Origin: SAR86 cluster bacterium AG-313-N18
GTDB taxonomy: Bacteria; Pseudomonadota; Gammaproteobacteria; Magnimaribacterales; D2472
Direction: 5' to 3'
DNA: 64,000 nt
Assembly: GCA_003283765.1 (NCBI GenBank)
Contig: QBVY01000001.1
Location: 62,001 to 126,000, forward strand
Part shown: positions 62,601-64,000 of the stretch, piece by piece
How positions within the stretch are numbered: the first letter of the stretch is position 1
Layout of the letters: each line of letters begins with the position of its first letter
Translations under genes and position numbers: made by a program
Notes under the pieces: generated by a model
Told to the model about the DNA's origin: nothing
The model's database searches: none
Seen by the model: the letters and a program-made list of their open reading frames with translations, nothing else

Positions 62601-63737
62601 ATGAAAAAATCTTTGCTCATCTTAAGCACCTTTATGCTCTTTGCCTGTGGATCTAGTGATGATATTGAGTTGGTTGCTATAGGCTCTAACACAAAACCAC
62701 CCATAACCCTCGAAAGTTCCCCAACATCCAAAGCAAAAAATATTATTTTGTTGATTGGAGATGGCATGGGTCCTAATCAAGTCGCCTTAGCAAGATTTGC
62801 AACCGGTGGCCCTGATCATAGATTGTCGTTTGAAAATTTTCCTATCACTGGCATTGTTTACAATCACTCCGCAGACAGCCTTTATACTGACTCGGCTGCC
62901 TCAGCAACAACCTGGACTACAGGCGTTAAAACAAAAAATCGATACTTGGCAATTGATGCTGAGAAGAAATTTCTTCCTACCATTCCGGAGCTTTTAAGCA
63001 CGAAAGGTTATAAGTCGGGTTTGGTGGCTACTTCATCAATTACTCACGCTACACCTGCAGCTTTTTATGCCCACATTGATAGCCGTTACAAAGAAAAAGA
63101 AATTGCAGAAATGCTCATTGATTCTGACATAGATATTGCGCTAGGTGGCGGCCAAGAATTTTTTGATGCTCCATCTGAAGATAGCCCCTTTGTGATCTAT
63201 GACAAGACATTATTAGATTCCTCATTGCTAAATTCAAAGGAACAGGTGATTGGACTCTTTGCTGAAGATGGCCTCGATAGAAGACTGGGAACCCCAACTC
63301 AGCTTGAGATGACTCAGGTTGCACTGACTTTTCTTGAAAAAAAATCTCAAAATTGCAATGGTTTTTTTTTAATGTCTGAAGGTAGTCAAATAGATTGGGC
63401 GGGTCACGATAATAATGTTAAATATATGCTTGTTGAATTTGCTGATTTTGATGCAACTGTTCAGGCTGCTACGAACTTTGCTGTCGCAAATCAAGACACC
63501 TTAATTCTTGTAACCGCTGATCATGCTACAGGAGGTTTAGTCTTGCAGCGCCCAAAAGGTTCAAAGATTCCAGCCCAATGGACCACTGGGAGTCATGATC
63601 TCTCACCAATTAATATTTATGCTTATGGTCCAGGCGCAGAACTTTTTAGCGGTGTAATGGATAACACAGAAATTTTTGATCGTATTTTGCAGGCCCTAGA
63701 CTATGAGAACCTAGATTCAGCTGATTGCAGCAATTAA
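62601..63737 (+). CDS. Alkaline phosphatase (lipoprotein)
   Basis: LFACGSSDD lipobox; NIILLIGDGMGPNQVALARFA; TDSAASATTWTTGVKT; TADHATGGL. Confidence 0.92.
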   Translation: MKKSLLILSTFMLFACGSSDDIELVAIGSNTKPPITLESSPTSKAKNIILLIGDGMGPNQVALARFATGGPDHRLSFENFPITGIVYNHSADSLYTDSAASATTWTTGVKTKNRYLAIDAEKKFLPTIPELLSTKGYKSGLVATSSITHATPAAFYAHIDSRYKEKEIAEMLIDSDIDIALGGGQEFFDAPSEDSPFVIYDKTLLDSSLLNSKEQVIGLFAEDGLDRRLGTPTQLEMTQVALTFLEKKSQNCNGFFLMSEGSQIDWAGHDNNVKYMLVEFADFDATVQAATNFAVANQDTLILVTADHATGGLVLQRPKGSKIPAQWTTGSHDLSPINIYAYGPGAELFSGVMDNTEIFDRILQALDYENLDSADCSN

Positions 63738-64000
63738 GTCAGCTAGACTTGGAAAGGTCTCAATCCCGTTTTGCAAAACTCTATTTTTGCCTGGAGTAAT
63801 CCAAACTACTTGTTTGATCCCCACTTTAGAAGCAGTCGTGATAACTTTAAAATCATCATCAATAAATATCGCATCTTCAAAATTGAGATTCAAATTGTGC
63901 CTTGCTAAAGTCCAGAATTCTTTTTGCTCTTTTGGGTAGCCGGCATGCATGCTATAAAAAATGGAATCAAAAAACTCTAGAAAGTTTTGAGTCTCTGCTT
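63717..64000 (-). CDS. HAD-family hydrolase, C-terminal part (5' end beyond window)
   Basis: FFDSIFYSMHAGYPKEQKEFW...AIFIDDDFKVITTASKVGIKQVVWI; frame open to window end. Confidence 0.75.
   Translation of the reverse strand, partial: AETQNFLEFFDSIFYSMHAGYPKEQKEFWTLARHNLNLNFEDAIFIDDDFKVITTASKVGIKQVVWITPGKNRVLQNGIETFPSLADLIAAIS

Overview
This is a low-GC, gene-dense bacterial chromosome segment. Its gene order, mnmE(partial)-mnmG-rsmG-parA-parB-atpIBEFHAGDC-glmU-glmS, is typical of gammaproteobacteria near the replication origin. A streamlined marine gammaproteobacterium is my inference; nothing in the window proves it. Downstream are many short housekeeping and accessory operons: homocysteine methyltransferases, a MerC/PepSY/Met-rich metal locus, MsrA-Trx-MsrB, Nramp, psd/pssA, uvrD, lipB/lipA, TRAP subunits, yaaA and phosphatases. 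The items most worth a second look are: (1) degenerate copies of the glmS 3' end (codons S-V/A-T-V-E-stop plus AAAACAGTGA) that punctuate a small-cassette region after glmS and seem to supply start codons to captured genes; (2) a 16-codon Cys-rich mini-ORF with 8 Cys codons whose end forms a hairpin, upstream of gloB and a metal operon; (3) a SAM-II/SAM-V-like riboswitch upstream of a BHMT-like gene; (4) a divergent prolyl 4-hydroxylase and Skp1-GnT1-type (GlcNAc family) glycosyltransferase pair; (5) an uncharacterised island between lipA and the TRAP genes (about 51.9-57.8 kb) with a coiled-coil/membrane protein operon facing a 469-aa orphan across a very AT-rich region with evenly spaced ATCATA motifs; (6) an oriC-like mnmE-mnmG intergenic region with DnaA boxes and a perfect 12-bp inverted repeat. 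I saw no CRISPR array, rRNA, tRNA or intact IS element. All product calls come from reading motifs by eye, without database searches.
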